Below are positions 63,796 through 64,000 of a DNA stretch of 64,000 bases, in pieces. The first letter of the stretch is position 1; every line of letters starts with the position of its first letter. The stretch spans positions 1,612,001 to 1,676,000 of the forward strand of contig NZ_VFMY01000001.1 of assembly GCF_006715305.1 (NCBI RefSeq), written 5' to 3'. The DNA is from Arthrobacter sp. SLBN-100 (GTDB lineage Bacteria > Actinomycetota > Actinomycetes > Actinomycetales > Micrococcaceae). Below the pieces are notes generated by a model, which saw only the letters and a list, made by a program, of their open reading frames with translations, searched no databases and was not told the DNA's origin. A program made the position numbers and the translations under genes.

Positions 63796-64000
63796 CTACT
63801 GTCCCTCTCCGCGGACCAGGATGGATGACGTGGTGGTGGTGACGGGCTCCCTGGAATCGCCGGAACCGAGGGCAAAGATCTCCGAGCGGGTGGTGATCAT
63901 CGCTCCCCCGCCCATGGCCCGGACGCCGTCCACGTGGAGTTCCGCCACCAGCCGGTCGCCGGCGAAGATGGGGCGGTGGTGGGTGAAACGCTGGTCGGCG
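63796..64000 (-). CDS. HadA-like FAS1-type dehydratase, C-terminal part (cut by window edge)
   Basis: Last 67 codons of a minus-strand gene that begins beyond the window. RFTHHRPIFAGDRLVAELHV and AMGGGAMITTRSEI match the N-domain dehydratase (MaoC_dehydrat_N) hot-dog fold, which lacks the catalytic residues and pairs with a HadB-type subunit. It stops 2 bp before the hadB-like start. Partial, so length cannot be judged. Confidence 0.75.
   Translation of the reverse strand, partial: ADQRFTHHRPIFAGDRLVAELHVDGVRAMGGGAMITTRSEIFALGSGDSREPVTTTTSSILVRGEGQ

Overview
The window is a GC-rich, gene-dense stretch of an actinobacterial chromosome, most likely from the Micrococcaceae (Arthrobacter/Pseudarthrobacter type). 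Support for this comes from the actinobacterial str, rpoBC, S10 and spc gene orders, frequent GTG/TTG starts, a mycothiol synthase gene (mycothiol is made only by Actinobacteria), a GlnR-type orphan regulator, and the intergenic repeat families. The placement is by recognition only; no database search was possible.

Region 1 (1-12505, minus strand) is the translation core, read right to left: S10 cluster (rpsJ-rplC-rplD-rplW-rplB-rpsS-rplV-rpsC-rplP-rpmC-rpsQ), a 625-bp non-coding break, spc cluster (rplN-rplX-rplE-rpsH-rplF-rplR-rpsE-rpmD-rplO), a terminator, then secY-adk-map, with map cut by the window edge. rpsN is missing between rplE and rpsH. Region 2 (12903-14474) holds a GH1 beta-glucosidase gene on the plus strand and a 41-residue membrane microprotein. 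Region 3 (14528-19409, minus) is the str cluster rpsL-rpsG-fusA-tuf. Region 4 (19348-26960, minus) is rpoB-rpoC, with a dispersed repeat in the intergenic gap.

Region 5 (27478-29162, plus) is a thiolase gene followed by a YbaK-type tRNA deacylase. Region 6 (29240-35773, minus) is secE-nusG-rplK-rplA and rplJ-rplL, unusually separated by two tandem double-GNAT acetyltransferase genes; an L10-leader-like attenuator precedes rplJ, and tRNA-Trp lies upstream of secE. Region 7 (36052-43837) contains an aspartate aminotransferase gene, a repeat cluster, a PspC kinase/LuxR regulator pair divergent from three PspC/LiaF-like membrane protein genes (probable envelope-stress module), pfkA and a GNAT gene. 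Region 8 (43799-49327, minus) has a DHA2 drug transporter, an ankyrin protein, YgfZ, a three-copy 32-bp tandem repeat, a flavodoxin-like reductase, a nitrobindin-like protein and membrane proteins.

Region 9 (49521-54743, plus) is glnR (with a structured leader), mshD, ppk and a Nudix/histidine-phosphatase fusion: nitrogen, redox and phosphate functions. Region 10 (54806-56412) is thyA-folA plus a small membrane protein. Region 11 (56524-58610) is a three-gene WXG100-headed cassette, the least explained locus here. Region 12 (58750-64000) has an asd gene of the E. coli type, a DUF559/AbiEi-like gene bracketed by two copies of a hairpin repeat, a winged-helix HTH_42 protein, murB, and two MaoC/HadAB-type dehydratase genes. 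No prophage, transposase or CRISPR array was seen. The best candidates for something new are the WXG100 cassette, the structured glnR leader, and the repeat families.
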